Shown one piece after another: positions 18,208 to 26,014 of a stretch of DNA of 64,000 nt (positions within the stretch are counted from its first letter, which is position 1; every line of letters begins with the position of its first letter). The position numbers were made by a program, and so were the translations under genes. Source of the DNA: Clostridiales bacterium. Its GTDB lineage: Bacteria; Bacillota; Clostridia; Oscillospirales; Acutalibacteraceae. Location of the stretch: the NCBI GenBank assembly GCA_018364155.1, contig JAGZMM010000001.1:720156-784155 (forward strand). Direction: 5' to 3'. Below the pieces are notes generated by a model, which was not told the origin of the DNA, did not search any database, and saw only the letters and a program-made list of their open reading frames with translations.

Positions 18208-19548
18208 ATGAAAAAGTTTTTCAGCAGTGGAATTTTCAGCTTCGCAAGCTACGCTTCCCAGGTACGCAGACGTTCGATTTTTGCCATTCTCGCCATGTTC
18301 GTGGGATTCGCGGTGATGGCGTTTCTCTCTTATGCCGTGCTGGATAAAAACGTCACGGTCTCCTCCTCCATCATGCTGGTCAATAACCTTCCCACCGACG
18401 GAAGCGTTGCCGCCGAAGCCCAGAAGGCAGAACTCACCGAAGAGATCGCCAAGGATTCGGTGGCCATCGTCAGCAGTCTCGACGTGGTGGACCGGGCTAT
18501 GACCGAAGCAAAAATCTTTATGGACACTGCCTCTTTTGCCAAAGGAGTGACGGTCAAGCGCATTGACGATTCCAATGCTTTAAAGATCACCATTACTTAT
18601 TCAGACGGCGTGAAGGCCGCCAACATGGCAAACCAGCTGGCCACCATCGGCAGCGACGAGATTCAGCGCCGCTTTACCTCCCCGCCGGTTTCCGCCACCG
18701 TGCTCGACCGGGCCTCGGCCCCTTCCACCACCACCGCTTTGGTCAAAGCCGTCACCAAAGGCTTTGCCGGGGCGATTTTAGGAATGCTCTTCTATCTGGG
18801 CTTCCTTTTCTATTTTCAAATAAAGGACAACTTCATCCGGGATTATAAAAAATACTGCGCTTCCAGGAACACCGTGCTACTAGGCGTTCTTCCCTCTACG
18901 GAAAAGCCGCTGGACAAGCGTCCAGGAGAAGGGATGCCGGAATCGGTGCGGATTTTGCGTGCCGCGGTCAAGCACGCCGCCGGCAGCGACGCCAAGTGCC
19001 TTCTCATCTGCTCCACCGGTCCGAAAGAGGGCCGCTCCATGATTGCATCTGGTCTTGCCCTGGCTTTCGCGGAAACCCAGGACCGTGTGCTGCTCATCGA
19101 CGCGGATATGCGTTCGGCCCACATCCGTTCCCGCCTGCGGGTGGATTCGGTCAACGGGCTTTCCGATGTGCTTACCGCCCGGGTGAGCATCGACAAGGCC
19201 ATTGCCAAGGTAAACAACCATCTGGACGTGATCTGTTCCACCTCCTCCTTTGTGGAAAACCCATCCGCCCTACTGGAATCCACCGCTATGTATGCCCTGC
19301 TGGACTCCTTACGGCCCAAATACGACCGGATCTTGGTGGACGCGCCCAATGCCAACAACTTTGCCGACGCCTGCGCGGTGAGTGCCGCCTGCGACGCCTG
19401 TGTGCTGGTGGCCCGGTATGAAAAGACCCGGATTGACGCGGCGGACGACGCCATTCTCAAGCTGCAAAACAGCGGCGGGAAGCTTCTCGGCCTCATTGCC
19501 AACGATGTGCCCCAAGCCTACCGCAAAAAGCAGACTTTGGAGCAGTAA
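18208..19548 (+). CDS. Wzz-type membrane protein fused to a tyrosine-kinase-like (CpsD) domain with altered P-loop
   Basis: A 446-residue protein like the polysaccharide co-polymerase/BY-kinase fusions that set chain length of exported polysaccharides. Membrane helix about 23-44, external Wzz-like region 45-180, second helix about 184-205, then a cytoplasmic MinD-like ATPase domain. Walker A' is normal (VLLIDADMR, 294-302) and ILVDAPN fits Walker B, but the P-loop reads STGPKEGRSM (269-278) where family members have a GKS/GKT core: the key lysine is arginine. There is no C-terminal tyrosine cluster; the protein ends in KKQTLEQ. AGGGGG precedes the ATG. It stands alone with no polysaccharide genes nearby, so it may bind but not hydrolyse nucleotide. 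Confidence 0.8.
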   Translation: MKKFFSSGIFSFASYASQVRRRSIFAILAMFVGFAVMAFLSYAVLDKNVTVSSSIMLVNNLPTDGSVAAEAQKAELTEEIAKDSVAIVSSLDVVDRAMTEAKIFMDTASFAKGVTVKRIDDSNALKITITYSDGVKAANMANQLATIGSDEIQRRFTSPPVSATVLDRASAPSTTTALVKAVTKGFAGAILGMLFYLGFLFYFQIKDNFIRDYKKYCASRNTVLLGVLPSTEKPLDKRPGEGMPESVRILRAAVKHAAGSDAKCLLICSTGPKEGRSMIASGLALAFAETQDRVLLIDADMRSAHIRSRLRVDSVNGLSDVLTARVSIDKAIAKVNNHLDVICSTSSFVENPSALLESTAMYALLDSLRPKYDRILVDAPNANNFADACAVSAACDACVLVARYEKTRIDAADDAILKLQNSGGKLLGLIANDVPQAYRKKQTLEQ

Positions 19549-19581
19549 AGCAGCCACTTTGCCTTTTCTGCCTCGTCCAAG

Positions 19582-19631
19582 TAATAAGAAAAAAGCCATG
19601 CTGCATATGCGGCATGGCTTTTTTCTTATTA
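19582..19631. terminator. Bidirectional terminator between convergent genes
   Basis: A perfect 20-bp inverted repeat (left arm 19582-19601, right arm 19612-19631) with A-rich left and T-rich right ends serves the plus-strand kinase-like gene and the minus-strand SEDS gene. Confidence 0.9.
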
Positions 19632-19650
19632 CAGCATCTGTCCCTATACT

Positions 19651-20997
19651 TTAATCGCAGCGGGAGCCCTTGAAGCCTTTGAAGCGGATGGAGAGTACCC
19701 CGTCCGCCACCTGCACCCGTCCAGGTTCCTGCCTTACATAGGGTGCAGGGCCTTCCATAGAACCGCAGCGAAACACCGAGAGCAAAAAACCGATGAGCAC
19801 CATATGAAGAACCAACCCCGTCCCTCCATAGGACAAAAGGGGCAAAGGCAGAGTGGAAAGCTCCAGGAAGCCCAGGTTGGCCGCCAGATAGAACAGGGTT
19901 TCGATGAGAAGGGTGGAAAGAATGGCCGTGCTCGTCATTCTAGCCAAAAGCCCCGTCTGGCGAAGGCTGCTCAAAACGGCATAGCCGAAGAAGACGGCAA
20001 ACAGGCCCACCACCAGAAAAAACGGAATCCAACCAAACTTGACAATCAAAAAGGTGAGCATATAGCTGGTATCCAGCTCCGGGAGCCTGCCGAGGCTGTC
20101 CGCCGTGGTCCCTGGGCCGACCAGAGCCGCCCCGCTTATGAGCTGACGAGTCACGGTGGTAAGATACCCAAACCCCTCTTCGCTGGAAAAGGCGGTCATC
20201 AGCCGTCCCCAGTATCCCCATGCAAATACCGCGCAACCTCCCGCAACCGGTAGGTATAAAAGCGGCAGGGCCCACCGTTTTTTCACCCGAAACTGCCCTT
20301 TGCCTACCATCACAGTCAAAAGAAGCAGACACACAATCAAAATCAGGACTCCTAAGCGCATGCTGAAAGCCCGCATACAGGCAAGCACACCGAGCGCCAT
20401 CAAGCCGTAGCTTGCCAGCAGTCCTCCATAGCCCTTTTGGCGGAAGTGAAACGCTACACCCGAAAACACCGCCGGAAACAGTAGAAATAGCAATGTCCCC
20501 CGCTGACCTGCGCCATTTACGACGGGCAGGCATGCAAAGTGAACAAATGCCACCGCCAAGAAAATCCAGTAAATTACAAGTGGCGCTCGAGCCAGCACCG
20601 TATAATCGGCAAAATAAGCTCCTACCATTCCCATCACGCCCAATGACGCCGCAATCAGTGTGACCGTGAGCTGGCCGGAGGGATCCCCCTGCCCGAATAA
20701 CGCTCCCTGCAGCCCGATCCCTACCAAAAGGAGGGCCGCCGTCAGAACAAAAAGCCCCCATTGGGGCTTGGGACGATGGGTCAGATCCATCTGCATTCCT
20801 ACGGTGACCGGGTCCCCCATCTGCTCGACCGCCTTCTTTTCCGCTTGTGCCTCCTCGAATCCCTGCCAGCAATAGGCCTGCTTCTGGTCGCACATATGGT
20901 CCATCAGCTCCCGGGCAACGCCGGCCCGAGCTCGTTTAAACCGGATCTGTTCACACACAGTTTTCACAAACGCTTCCATCCTAGCAGTATGCGGCAT
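19651..20997 (-). CDS. SEDS-family (FtsW/RodA/SpoVE-like) protein with N-terminal HAAS-like domain
   Basis: A 448-residue membrane protein. Residues 1-80 form a soluble helical domain (IRFKRARAGVARELMDHMCDQK, then KKAVEQMGDPVTVG) like the HAAS/permease-prefix domains that pair with PadR regulators. The rest holds about ten membrane helices, with LLSYGGTGLV near residue 400, the signature of SEDS peptidoglycan polymerases. It is more divergent than the housekeeping FtsW/RodA. GGAGGG lies 7 bp before the ATG at 20997, inside the end of padR (17-bp overlap), so the two are co-expressed. Probable role: cell-wall glycan synthesis in a special state such as sporulation or envelope stress; this is inference. 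Confidence 0.8.
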   Translation of the reverse strand: MPHTARMEAFVKTVCEQIRFKRARAGVARELMDHMCDQKQAYCWQGFEEAQAEKKAVEQMGDPVTVGMQMDLTHRPKPQWGLFVLTAALLLVGIGLQGALFGQGDPSGQLTVTLIAASLGVMGMVGAYFADYTVLARAPLVIYWIFLAVAFVHFACLPVVNGAGQRGTLLFLLFPAVFSGVAFHFRQKGYGGLLASYGLMALGVLACMRAFSMRLGVLILIVCLLLLTVMVGKGQFRVKKRWALPLLYLPVAGGCAVFAWGYWGRLMTAFSSEEGFGYLTTVTRQLISGAALVGPGTTADSLGRLPELDTSYMLTFLIVKFGWIPFFLVVGLFAVFFGYAVLSSLRQTGLLARMTSTAILSTLLIETLFYLAANLGFLELSTLPLPLLSYGGTGLVLHMVLIGFLLSVFRCGSMEGPAPYVRQEPGRVQVADGVLSIRFKGFKGSRCD

Positions 20998-21331
20998 GGA
21001 TCGTCCCTCCCTTCAAAACCCGGTTGACTGCAGCGGTATACTCTTCCCATTCCCGCTTTTTCTCTTGGAGTTTCCCCTTACCCTTGGGCGTAATCCGGTA
21101 ATACTTGCGCGTCCGTGCTCCTCGAGCCGCGCCCTCATAAGAGGTCAAAAGCCCCTGCTCCTCCATTTGGTGCAACAGCGGATAAAGCGTCCCCGCCTTG
21201 AGTGAAAAGGTGTGGTCCGACCGTTTTTCCAGTTCCTCAATCATCTGGTAGCCGTACCGGTCCTCTTCCTCCAGCAGCCCCAGCAGCAGCATGGACGTGC
21301 TGCCCGCCTGCAGACTCTTGTCAATGGCCAT
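20981..21331 (-). CDS. PadR-family transcriptional regulator
   Basis: A 116-residue winged-helix repressor: MLLLGLLEEEDRYGYQMIEEL, then LKAGTLYPLLHQMEEQGLLTSY (recognition helix) and RKYYRITPKGKGKLQEKKREWEEY, the usual PadR end with a C-terminal dimer helix. AAGGAGGG precedes the ATG. It overlaps the HAAS-SEDS gene by 17 bp, and its own promoter carries two direct repeats that could be its operator, suggesting autoregulation of the two-gene unit. Ligand unknown. Confidence 0.92.
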   Translation of the reverse strand: MAIDKSLQAGSTSMLLLGLLEEEDRYGYQMIEELEKRSDHTFSLKAGTLYPLLHQMEEQGLLTSYEGAARGARTRKYYRITPKGKGKLQEKKREWEEYTAAVNRVLKGGTIHAAYC

Positions 21332-21347
21332 TGGTTTCCCTCCTTGT

Positions 21348-21392
21348 TATATCGATCATCTATATAATATATCGGTCATCTATCTATGTCAA
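21348..21392 (-). promoter_or_regulatory. padR promoter with overlapping direct-repeat operator
   Basis: Minus-strand TTGACA (21387-21392), 17-bp spacer, TATTAT (21364-21369). On the plus strand TATATCGATCATCTAT (21348-21363) and TATATCGGTCATCTAT (21368-21383) match at 15 of 16 positions and start 20 bp apart, covering spacer and start region: a good candidate for PadR autorepression. Confidence 0.75.
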
Positions 21393-21499
21393 GAGAAAAT
21401 TCTCGACCTTTTTCGCACAGTCAATGGGTTATGCCGCCGATTTGGACGCACATTCTTGCCGGTACCAGGCTTGCGGCAAATCCCAGACCCATGCAAAAA

Positions 21500-21531
21500 G
21501 GCCCCTGTTTTGGAATTCCAAAACAGGGGCC
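21500..21531 (-). terminator. secG terminator
   Basis: A perfect 32-bp palindrome (arms GGCCCCTGTTTTGG and its complement, AATT centre) lies 30 bp after the secG stop and is followed on the minus strand by TTTTT. Confidence 0.9.
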
Positions 21532-21560
21532 AGACTGCCTTTATCAAACGGAGCTGCTTC

Positions 21561-21812
21561 TTACGCCATCAGTGCGACCACAATGTTCATCACGACGGTC
21601 ATTACAAAGAAGACGATGGCGATAAACTTGGTGGAACGGGACAAGAAAGCATCCACCGTGCGTGCCTTATTCTTCGCCAGAAACGAATCCGCGCCGCCCT
21701 GGATGACGCCGCTCAAACCAGCCTGACGGCCTTCCTGGAGCAGAACCACCGCAATAATACCAAGAGCGAACAACAAAAGAATCACACCAAATACAATCTC
21801 TAAAACACCCAT
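21561..21812 (-). CDS. secG: Preprotein translocase subunit SecG
   Basis: An 83-residue membrane protein that assists SecYE in protein export. Two hydrophobic helices (about 2-22 and 55-80) flank the conserved segment VLLQEGRQAGLSGVIQGGADSFL. The ATG at 21812 is preferred over the GTG 12 bp upstream because the GGAGG overlaps the GTG. It has its own promoter and a strong terminator, so it is a single-gene unit; rnr and smpB, often downstream in Firmicutes, are absent. Confidence 0.95.
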   Translation of the reverse strand: MGVLEIVFGVILLLFALGIIAVVLLQEGRQAGLSGVIQGGADSFLAKNKARTVDAFLSRSTKFIAIVFFVMTVVMNIVVALMA

Positions 21813-21856
21813 TCTAATGAGCACCTCCGTAAATAGTTACACGATTATGCTTGATT

Positions 21857-21885
21857 ATCTTAGCATACCGCCCACCAAAATGCAA
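21857..21885 (-). promoter_or_regulatory. secG promoter
   Basis: Minus-strand TTGCAT (21880-21885), 17-bp spacer, TAAGAT (21857-21862). Confidence 0.7.
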
Positions 21886-21920
21886 GGATTTTTTCGCATT
21901 TGTGTGAAAAACACCAGCCG

Positions 21921-21949
21921 TTGACAGCCGCTTGCCTCGTCCGTATACT
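21921..21949 (+). promoter_or_regulatory. tcdA promoter
   Basis: TTGACA (21921-21926), 17-bp spacer, TATACT (21944-21949), 40 bp before the ATG and divergent from the secG promoter. Confidence 0.85.
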
Positions 21950-21988
21950 GAGAACAAAAAAGATACGGTTCGGAAAGGAAGGAACACC

Positions 21989-22738
21989 ATGACGGAGGAA
22001 TTTGCGAGGACCACGCTTTTGCTGGGAGAGGAAGGGGTCGCGCGGTTACAAGGCGCCCATGTAATCGTGTTCGGCATCGGCGGCGTAGGCGGCTTTGCGG
22101 CAGAGGCGCTGGCTCGGGCGGGTATCGGAGCGCTCACCTTGGTGGACGCGGACACGGTGGCTCCCTCCAATCTCAACCGGCAAATCATCGCCCTGAGAAG
22201 CACCCTGGGCCGGTCCAAGGCGGAGGTGATGGGCGAACGGGTGCTGGACATCAACCCTTCCTGCCGAGTGATTGTCCGCCAGGTCTTCTGCACGCCGGAA
22301 AACTCCGAGGAACTGCTGGCCGGGAACCCCGACTACATCGTTGACGCCATTGACACCGTCTCCTCTAAGCTGGACTTGGTACAAAAAGCCAACGCGCTGG
22401 GTATCCCCATCATCAGCTGCATGGGTGCCGGCAACAAGCTGGATCCCACCCGCTTTGAAGTGGCCGACCTTTTTGAAACCTCCGTGTGTCCCTTATGCCG
22501 GGTCATGCGCCGGGAGCTTCCAAAACGCGGCATCTCTTCTTTAAAGGTGGTTTATTCCAAAGAGCCGCCCATCCGTCCCAAGGCTGCTTCGCCGCAGGAA
22601 TCCTCCTCCCTACTTCACAAGCGGCAAACACCCGGAAGCGTCTCCTTTGTACCTTCCGTCGCCGGGTTGATTCTGGCGGGCGAAGTGGTCAAGGACTTGG
22701 CGAACATGCAAAGCGGCTCCACTTCATCGGACAACTAA
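21989..22738 (+). CDS. tcdA: tRNA threonylcarbamoyladenosine dehydratase TcdA
   Basis: A 249-residue E1-like (ThiF/HesA) enzyme. TcdA/CsdL proteins use ATP to cyclise t6A37 of tRNA to ct6A. Visible: VIVFGIGGVGGFAAEALARAG (nucleotide binding), SNLNRQIIAL, CMGAGNKLDPTRF, and CPLCRVMRRELPKRG typical of this subgroup rather than MoeB or ThiF. Start MTEEFARTTLLLGEEG has AAAGGAAGGA upstream; the frame is open 57 bp further but the promoter lies there. Single gene with its own promoter. Confidence 0.93.
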   Translation: MTEEFARTTLLLGEEGVARLQGAHVIVFGIGGVGGFAAEALARAGIGALTLVDADTVAPSNLNRQIIALRSTLGRSKAEVMGERVLDINPSCRVIVRQVFCTPENSEELLAGNPDYIVDAIDTVSSKLDLVQKANALGIPIISCMGAGNKLDPTRFEVADLFETSVCPLCRVMRRELPKRGISSLKVVYSKEPPIRPKAASPQESSSLLHKRQTPGSVSFVPSVAGLILAGEVVKDLANMQSGSTSSDN

Positions 22739-22881
22739 ATCTCCATATCCCTAGAGCGATTTGTCTATACAAAATTCGCTAAACAATGTTAAAAATTTAA
22801 TTTTCCCTAATTTCATGTTGTATTTTGATTTTTAATTGCAATTTTTTGCGATATTATTGCTATTTCTCCAAGTGATATGTG

Positions 22882-22910
22882 TTGAATTCATGAGACAAAT
22901 ATGATATAGT
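22882..22910 (+). promoter_or_regulatory. Promoter of the small HTH gene
   Basis: TTGAAT (22882-22887), 17-bp spacer, TATAGT (22905-22910), inside an AT-rich 210-bp gap in which I see no other feature. Confidence 0.7.
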
Positions 22911-22951
22911 AATGGTAGCGAGTTGTACACACTACTTTGGAGGTGGCCGGC

Positions 22952-23167
22952 ATGCGAAAAACATTACGAGAACTTCGGAAAGCTCTGGGCTACACCCAAT
23001 GCCAAGTCGCGGACAGCCTGAACGTAGACCAGACAACGGTTTCCAAATGGGAAAACGGGGAGTCCTTTCCTAGGGTGGAAAAGCTGTTGCAAATTGCTGC
23101 ACTCTACGACGTTTCCCTGGACATGATTGATCTTTCGAAAGATCGTCCGATTCTTCGCAGAGTCTAG
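22952..23167 (+). CDS. Small XRE-type helix-turn-helix protein
   Basis: A 71-residue protein that is almost only a DNA-binding HTH_3 domain: LRELRKALGYTQCQVADSLNVDQTTVSKWENGESFPRVEKLLQIAALYDVSLDMI. GGAGG lies 8 bp before the ATG. No ligand or oligomerisation domain follows, so it is either a minimal repressor or one half of a two-part system; no toxin partner is seen next to it. Targets unknown. Confidence 0.85.
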   Translation: MRKTLRELRKALGYTQCQVADSLNVDQTTVSKWENGESFPRVEKLLQIAALYDVSLDMIDLSKDRPILRRV

Positions 23168-23250
23168 ATCTTGGAGTTCACATGCGTATAGGTGTCCGCA
23201 CGGATTCTCACCACACGTCGCGGACGATTTACTTGGATAACAGGGAGAAA

Positions 23251-23290
23251 AACAAAAAGAACGCAAGCAAAAGCTTGCGTTCTTTTTGTT
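23251..23290. terminator. Bidirectional terminator
   Basis: Perfect 18-bp inverted repeat (AACAAAAAGAACGCAAGC and complement, AAAA loop) between the plus-strand HTH gene and minus-strand nadE. Confidence 0.9.
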
Positions 23291-25206
23291 TATTCCATTC
23301 CTTCGAGTTCTTTGAGCCAGACAGCAGCGCTGGCGTCGCTGGGCATGCGCCAGTCCCCCCGCGGGGATAAGGTCACCGATCCCACCTTAGGCCCGTCGGG
23401 CAGACAGGAGCGCTTAAACTGCTGGGCAAAAAAGCGCCGGTAAAAGTTCTTGAGCCAGTGAAGAATGACTTTACGAGAATAGATCCCTTGAAACGCGTAC
23501 TCAGCCAAGAAGAGAATCTTGCGCGGCTCCTCGGCAAAGCGCAGCATATGGTACAAAAAGAAATCGTGCAGCTCGTAGGGGCCCACCAACTCCTCCGTCT
23601 TTTGAGCAATTTCACCGTTTTCCGGCGGCAGCAGCTCAGGGCTGACGGGAGTGTCCAGAATGTCCAGCAGCACGGCCCGCAGCCGCTCTTTTTCGGTGGT
23701 TTTCGCATAGGTATCTACCAGATACCGGATGAGCGTCTTGGGAACCGATGCATTTACTCCGTACATGGACATGTGGTCGCCGTTGTAGGTCGCCCATCCC
23801 AGCGCAAGCTCGGACAGGTCTCCTGTGCCTACCACTAGGCCGCCATATTGGTTGGCTACGTCCATAAGCACCTGGGTGCGTTCCCTGGCCTGGGCGTTTT
23901 CAAAGGCCACGTCATGGGAAAAATCATGGCCGATGTCCTTCAAATGCTGGGTTACCGCTTCGCAAATGTTGATTTCCTTTAAGGTTACCCCCAGCTCTTT
24001 GGCCAGCTGGCAGGCGTTTTGATAGGTGCGTCCGGTGGTGCCGAAGCAGGGCATGGTGACGGCGATGATATCCTCTCTCGGCCAGGAAAGGGTGTCGTAG
24101 GCCCGGGCCATTACCAGCAGCGCCAGGGTGGAATCCAACCCGCCGGACAGGCCTACCACCGCATGCCTTGCGTTGGCGTGGGCCAACCGCTTTTTGAGCC
24201 CTGCCGCCTGCATGGTGAAAATCAACTCACAGCGGCTGCTACGCGTTTCCTCGTTTGCCGGGACAAAGGGGGTCTTTTCCATACTGCGCTGCAGCGTGCA
24301 GGGGGCAAAGCCGATGGAAAAATCCACTTCCTCCAGCGCACTCTCCCACCGCTCAAAGGTGTTCATCCGCCGCCGCTCCTGCCACAGGTGCTGTAAATCC
24401 ACGTCAGCCAACGCCATTCCCTGGGTGAAGGGCAGACGCTGTGCCAGCATGGCCCCGTTTTCCGCAACCATGCAATGGCCGGAAAAAACCAAGTCGGTGG
24501 TGGATTCCCCTTCCCCTGCGTCCGCATACACGTAAGCGCTCAAGGTCTTGGCCGACTGGCCGCAGACCAAGGACCGCCGGTATTCCGCCTTGCCGATGGT
24601 TTCGTCACTGGCGGACAGGTTGCAAAGGACCGCCGCGCCCGCAAGGGCGTACCCGCTCGACGGAGGAGACGCCACCCACAAATCCTCACAAATTTCCGCC
24701 GCCACGGTAAGCTCGGGCCATTCCCGGCAGCGAAAGAGCACGTCGGGCTTTACCGGCACCAGCTCACCACCCAGAAGCGCCGTTTCCTCCATGCCGGCCT
24801 TGGCGGGAGAAAAATGGCGCAGCTCGTAAAATTCGCTGTAATTGGGAACGTGGGTCTTCGGAATCAGATGGAGTATCTTTCCTCTATTCAGAATGGCCGC
24901 ACAGTTATAAAGCGAACCGGACCTTGCCTTGACCGGCACCCCCACCAAGCAAAGCACCTGCAGCTGCGCGGTTTCGTCCGCGATGGAAAGAAGCGCTTCT
25001 TCGGCTCCTTTTAGCAGCATATCCTGTAAAAACAGGTCCCCGCAGGTGTATCCGGTCACGCACAACTCCGGCAGCACGATGACCGAAGCCCCCGCTCCAG
25101 CCGCCTGCCGGATGGCTTCCACGATGGAAGTTTTGTTATAATCCAGGTCTGCCACCCGAATCTGAGGGGAAAGCGCCGCCACCCGCACATATCCATATTC
25201 CTTCAT
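23290..25206 (-). CDS. nadE: Glutamine-dependent NAD+ synthetase
   Basis: Amidates deamido-NAD to NAD using glutamine and ATP. The 638-residue protein has an N-terminal nitrilase-type glutaminase domain (about 1-280) with its catalytic triad in VLPELCVTGYTCGD (Glu), LIPKTHVPNYSEF (Lys) and AAEICEDLWV (Cys), and a C-terminal synthetase domain with the P-loop VVGLSGGLDSTLALLV near residue 355 and GTGDLSELALGWATYNGDHMS. Length is normal for the two-domain type. AGGAGG precedes the ATG. It completes the NAD route with nadD and pncB of this window. Confidence 0.96.
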   Translation of the reverse strand: MKEYGYVRVAALSPQIRVADLDYNKTSIVEAIRQAAGAGASVIVLPELCVTGYTCGDLFLQDMLLKGAEEALLSIADETAQLQVLCLVGVPVKARSGSLYNCAAILNRGKILHLIPKTHVPNYSEFYELRHFSPAKAGMEETALLGGELVPVKPDVLFRCREWPELTVAAEICEDLWVASPPSSGYALAGAAVLCNLSASDETIGKAEYRRSLVCGQSAKTLSAYVYADAGEGESTTDLVFSGHCMVAENGAMLAQRLPFTQGMALADVDLQHLWQERRRMNTFERWESALEEVDFSIGFAPCTLQRSMEKTPFVPANEETRSSRCELIFTMQAAGLKKRLAHANARHAVVGLSGGLDSTLALLVMARAYDTLSWPREDIIAVTMPCFGTTGRTYQNACQLAKELGVTLKEINICEAVTQHLKDIGHDFSHDVAFENAQARERTQVLMDVANQYGGLVVGTGDLSELALGWATYNGDHMSMYGVNASVPKTLIRYLVDTYAKTTEKERLRAVLLDILDTPVSPELLPPENGEIAQKTEELVGPYELHDFFLYHMLRFAEEPRKILFLAEYAFQGIYSRKVILHWLKNFYRRFFAQQFKRSCLPDGPKVGSVTLSPRGDWRMPSDASAAVWLKELEGME

Positions 25207-25240
25207 AATTTCCTCCTAAACGCCCGGTTATCTGTTTCTT

Positions 25241-25269
25241 ATTATACCCGTCCATTCTCCTTGCCGCAA
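25241..25269 (-). promoter_or_regulatory. nadE promoter
   Basis: Minus-strand TTGCGG (25264-25269), 17-bp spacer, TATAAT (25241-25246). Confidence 0.65.
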
Positions 25270-25277
25270 CGGAAAAC

Positions 25278-25312
25278 GCAAAAAACGCACGCGTTTCGCG
25301 TGCGTTTTTTGC
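25278..25312 (-). terminator. Terminator after the 91-residue gene
   Basis: Perfect 16-bp inverted repeat GCAAAAAACGCACGCG with TTT loop, about 90 bp after the stop at 25404; the T-run is inside the right arm. Confidence 0.8.
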
Positions 25313-25403
25313 TTGGGAGAAAGTGGCCGTCCCGCCCGATGCAAAAGCGAGCCGGCCTTTATAAGAATAAGAAGAAGGGAGAGAAAGCAAAGGTGGGGCT
25401 CAG

Positions 25404-25679
25404 TTAGTTGGTCTCCTTTTCGCCATCTACGGACTGAGCACCGTAGAGGTTAAACCGGAACAGCATGGACTCGTCTTCCGGTTCGTCGCATACGATCGAG
25501 GCCTGGGCAATTTGACCGCCCTCAATCAGTTTCGCAAGGCCCATGAACTGGCACAGCTTGCTCTTGAGATTGAGCCGATCTCCCTCTTCGGTTACAAGGT
25601 ACACATTGCCCTTGCAGCGGTCGAGCAGGCTCATAAAGGATGCGACATCGATGTTGTGAAGTTCGAGAAGTGATTTCAT
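25404..25679 (-). CDS. Conserved-looking small acidic protein, function unknown
   Basis: A 91-residue soluble protein (MKSLLELHNIDVASFMSLLDR..., ending DGEKETN) with no membrane segment, signal peptide or cysteine motif. AAGGAG precedes the ATG, and it has its own promoter, a 5' leader hairpin and a terminator, so it is very likely a real gene. The pattern NVYLVTEEGDRLNLKSKL...SIVCDEPEDESMLFRFNLYG resembles small HPr-like fold proteins of Clostridia, but I see no phosphorylatable histidine in an HPr motif. I do not assign a function. Confidence 0.75.
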   Translation of the reverse strand: MKSLLELHNIDVASFMSLLDRCKGNVYLVTEEGDRLNLKSKLCQFMGLAKLIEGGQIAQASIVCDEPEDESMLFRFNLYGAQSVDGEKETN

Positions 25680-25706
25680 AAATCATTCTCCTTTCCTGAT
25701 GTCTTA

Positions 25707-25765
25707 CGGAAGGTTTTTATTTCCTTCCGTTGACTATAGTATAGCACAATTCCCAGCGAAGTCAA
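25707..25765 (-). promoter_or_regulatory. Promoter and leader hairpin of the 91-residue gene
   Basis: Minus-strand TTGACT (25760-25765), 16-bp spacer, TATACT (25738-25743). Directly downstream the transcript carries an 8-bp hairpin ACGGAAGG/CCTTCCGT (about 25706-25730) before the ribosome site. Confidence 0.65.
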
Positions 25766-25922
25766 CAATAATTTGGTAAAAAGATTGTTGAACTTGACCC
25801 CTTGTATTTTCAAATAATTGTCCATTTTGTCTATTCAATATTTTGCTATTTATCACATTTCACAAATAGCCAAACTTTTTTCCGCCGTTTTCTGACGCTG
25901 CGTTCCATTTTCCGCATTCCTT

Positions 25923-25931
25923 TGCTATAAT
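25923..25931 (+). promoter_or_regulatory. Extended -10 promoter of apgM
   Basis: TGCTATAAT (TGn plus TATAAT, 25926-25931) without a good -35 box. The remaining sequence of the 335-bp gap 25680-26014 is AT-rich and holds only this and the divergent promoter. Confidence 0.55.
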
Positions 25932-26014
25932 GAAAGGCATACCGATATTCTACCCAGAAATCGGCCGGTTTATACCAAATTTCTGAAATTCATCGAGTTG
26001 GAGGCATGTAGAAC

